Positions 62,501 to 64,000 of a DNA stretch of 64,000 bases are shown one piece after another. The stretch is taken from assembly GCA_964017195.1 (NCBI GenBank), contig OZ024896.1, forward strand, positions 2,105,987-2,169,986, read 5' to 3'. The position numbers and the translations under genes were made by a program. Source of the DNA: Siderastrea radians. Its lineage: Eukaryota; Cnidaria; Anthozoa; Scleractinia; Rhizangiidae. The first letter of the stretch is position 1; each line of letters begins with the position of its first letter. Below the pieces are notes generated by a model that was not told the DNA's origin, searched no databases, and worked only from the letters and a program-made list of their open reading frames with translations.

Positions 62501-64000
62501 TCCAGGTATATAAACAAGTTTACAAAAAGTATAAACGTACTCGAAGTCCATGTTGAGTGGTCCGTAGTCCCCTACGCAATCTAGTTTTTGAGTGAATAGT
62601 AAAAAACGCACAATGACAAGTTTATTTAAGTGACAACGCAGCACAAAATGTTGGCACCGTAGTTGATACACGGAAGCCTTTCAGTTCCTTCGTGAGATCT
62701 TGAGTGTCAGGATTCCAGGTCCAGCATGACTTTCGACGCATGTAGCTTCAAGGAATGTCGAAAAAATTAGTTGTGGAAGTTCACGTGGTTTTTCAGAGCT
62801 AAAAAAGTTATCGGAATGCCAAGATAGAATTACCTCGCACCTGGAGAGCTGTCATTTGTCCAAGTCAGGCTTGACTGAAGCTGAGCTGATCCTAGCGAGA
62901 GCTGGTCACTTTGATCTGACAGAGGATCAAGTAGACAAGATGATAATCTGCTCGACACATCGACAAAACCTGGGAAGGTTTTGGCGACAACCGCGTTCTT
63001 GTCAATATCCGTCTCACAAAGGACCACGCAAAAAGCAGTGCAGCGATAGACACGTAATTGGTTTAACCATTGCGAAGGAGATACAATCTGTCTTTAAAGT
63101 TACCATCAGAATAGGATCACGTAAGGTTACACATTTTTTGATTTCAACTACACTGCATTCTTGCTTTAGCAATATGCGGACAGTGCAGATCGAAACAAAA
63201 GGAAATGATCAAGGGCAATGCAGGGTGGTTAGAAGCAGACCCAGGTACAGAAGATGATTTCCAAGAGTTTCCGGGTGTTTCAGGATATAACACAAGAAAA
63301 AGGTGAACTACATAATCAGTTGTATTGAACGTTAGCGAGGGAAGGGGAAGGGAGCGATGTTGAAATAATGTGTGGCCTTTGATCTTAGGCTGAGGCATCC
63401 TCTGTTGCACAGGACAGAGATAGATGGAGGGAATTGATTTCCCGCCGTATTGCCCGCACGCGGGAAATGGGGCGGGCAAGGTTTGCTCTGTGCACTATCT
63501 CGCCCCAGTCTTCCTCATTCCGACAGCACGATAATAGATGAAATGCCCAACTTGATGTCCAACTGCATTATTCATCGAAGTGGAGGTGAATAGTGGTGGA
63601 TATTTGCCTAACCGCAACTGAGGCGAGGCAAATACCTACCACTCTTCATCGACATTGAGGTGAAAAATTATTTAAGTATATACCGAACCAGTGGTTAGCC
63701 AGCACCAAATTGTTCATTTTTTTTCTGAGAAACGATGGAACACTCGCGCGCGAAATCCAGAAAAATGCTGGGAAGTAACTAGCAGACATTATCCTGATTT
63801 TGAGTAGCCAATCAGAGCACGCGAAAAACACTATCCACTGATTTGGTATATACTAATTACTTTTAGCCGATCACTTTAGATGTGTTTTGCCTAAGACGAG
63901 TTATTATGATTATTAGAAGAACATACAGCAGAAATATTTGCTGCAAGGACTGTTGTTGTTTCAAAATCTCACAGGCTGCCCAAGAAAACAGCCCAAACAC
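59529..64000. other. Right genomic flank; no convincing gene
   Basis: Contains a poly-G run near 60808-60823 and the palindrome at 63588-63647. Two minus-strand ORFs (61620-61811 and 62830-63027) read somewhat protein-like but lack a recognised domain or matching exons. No Polinton or host-gene similarity was seen. Confidence 0.5.
63588..63647. repeat. Short palindrome, possible MITE core
   Basis: GTGGTGGATATTTGCCT (63593-63609) pairs with AGGCAAATACCTACCAC (63626-63642) with two mismatches. TTCATCGA...GAGGTGAA-type words flank both sides as direct copies (about 63571-63590 and 63645-63664). Confidence 0.55.

Noticed and set aside
62830..63027. 65-codon minus ORF ending at a possible GTAATT donor
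   Set aside because: A single exon-like piece without partners, homology or a start context.

Overview
The window looks like nuclear DNA of a cnidarian, most likely an anthozoan such as a stony coral. This is inferred from gene content, not from a marker gene. It holds part of one large host gene, a nested pair of mobile elements (a Polinton/adintovirus-like element broken by a 13.5-kb DNA transposon), and many smaller repeats. There are no rRNA, confident tRNA, CRISPR or bacterial-type operon features.

Region 1 (1-25.7 kb, minus strand). One multi-exon gene encodes a secreted or cell-surface protein. Twenty phase-consistent exons, plus a candidate exon at the left window edge, spell: signal peptide, F5/8-type-C (discoidin) domain, two fucolectin-type FTP domains, a second F5/8-type-C domain, then at least eight fibronectin type III domains. 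The gene starts at 25,716 and runs off the left edge, so its C-terminal region is not visible. A 1.2-kb segment with one FN3 exon is present three times in tandem (5.75-9.40 kb). The introns carry a hairpin element, two PIF/Harbinger-like non-autonomous elements, a Penelope-like fragment between hammerhead-bearing arms, a decayed LINE and a tandem repeat.

Region 2 (25.7-27.9 kb). The upstream flank of that gene; nothing convincing was found.

Region 3 (27,932-59,528). A complete Polinton, recognised by protein-primed DNA polymerase B, retroviral-type integrase, adenain-like protease, capsid-type genes and a packaging ATPase. It has about 230-bp terminal inverted repeats and an AAAGC(A) target duplication. 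Polymerase lies on the plus strand at the left end. Integrase, a zinc-ribbon/PLA2 protein, protease, minor virion protein, major capsid and penton-type genes lie on the minus strand. The ATPase and a collagen-like fibre run rightward from a divergent promoter. Two short genes lie inside the right terminal repeat. Most large genes carry stops or frameshifts; the ATPase and several small ORFs are intact. A TATATA-type motif sits 2-14 nt before the start codon of almost every gene.

Region 4 (38,206-51,671, inside Region 3). A second, unrelated transposon splits the capsid gene. It has a 6-bp target duplication (TTGTAC), short inverted ends (GAGGGTCT) and GACCGCC-rich subterminal regions. It carries a decayed transposase-like gene (XPG/PIN-like core and CXC tail), a spliced gene whose first exon lies beyond it, and a large cysteine-rich/propeller-like accessory gene.

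Region 5 (59.5-64 kb). Right flank with no convincing gene; one palindromic repeat.
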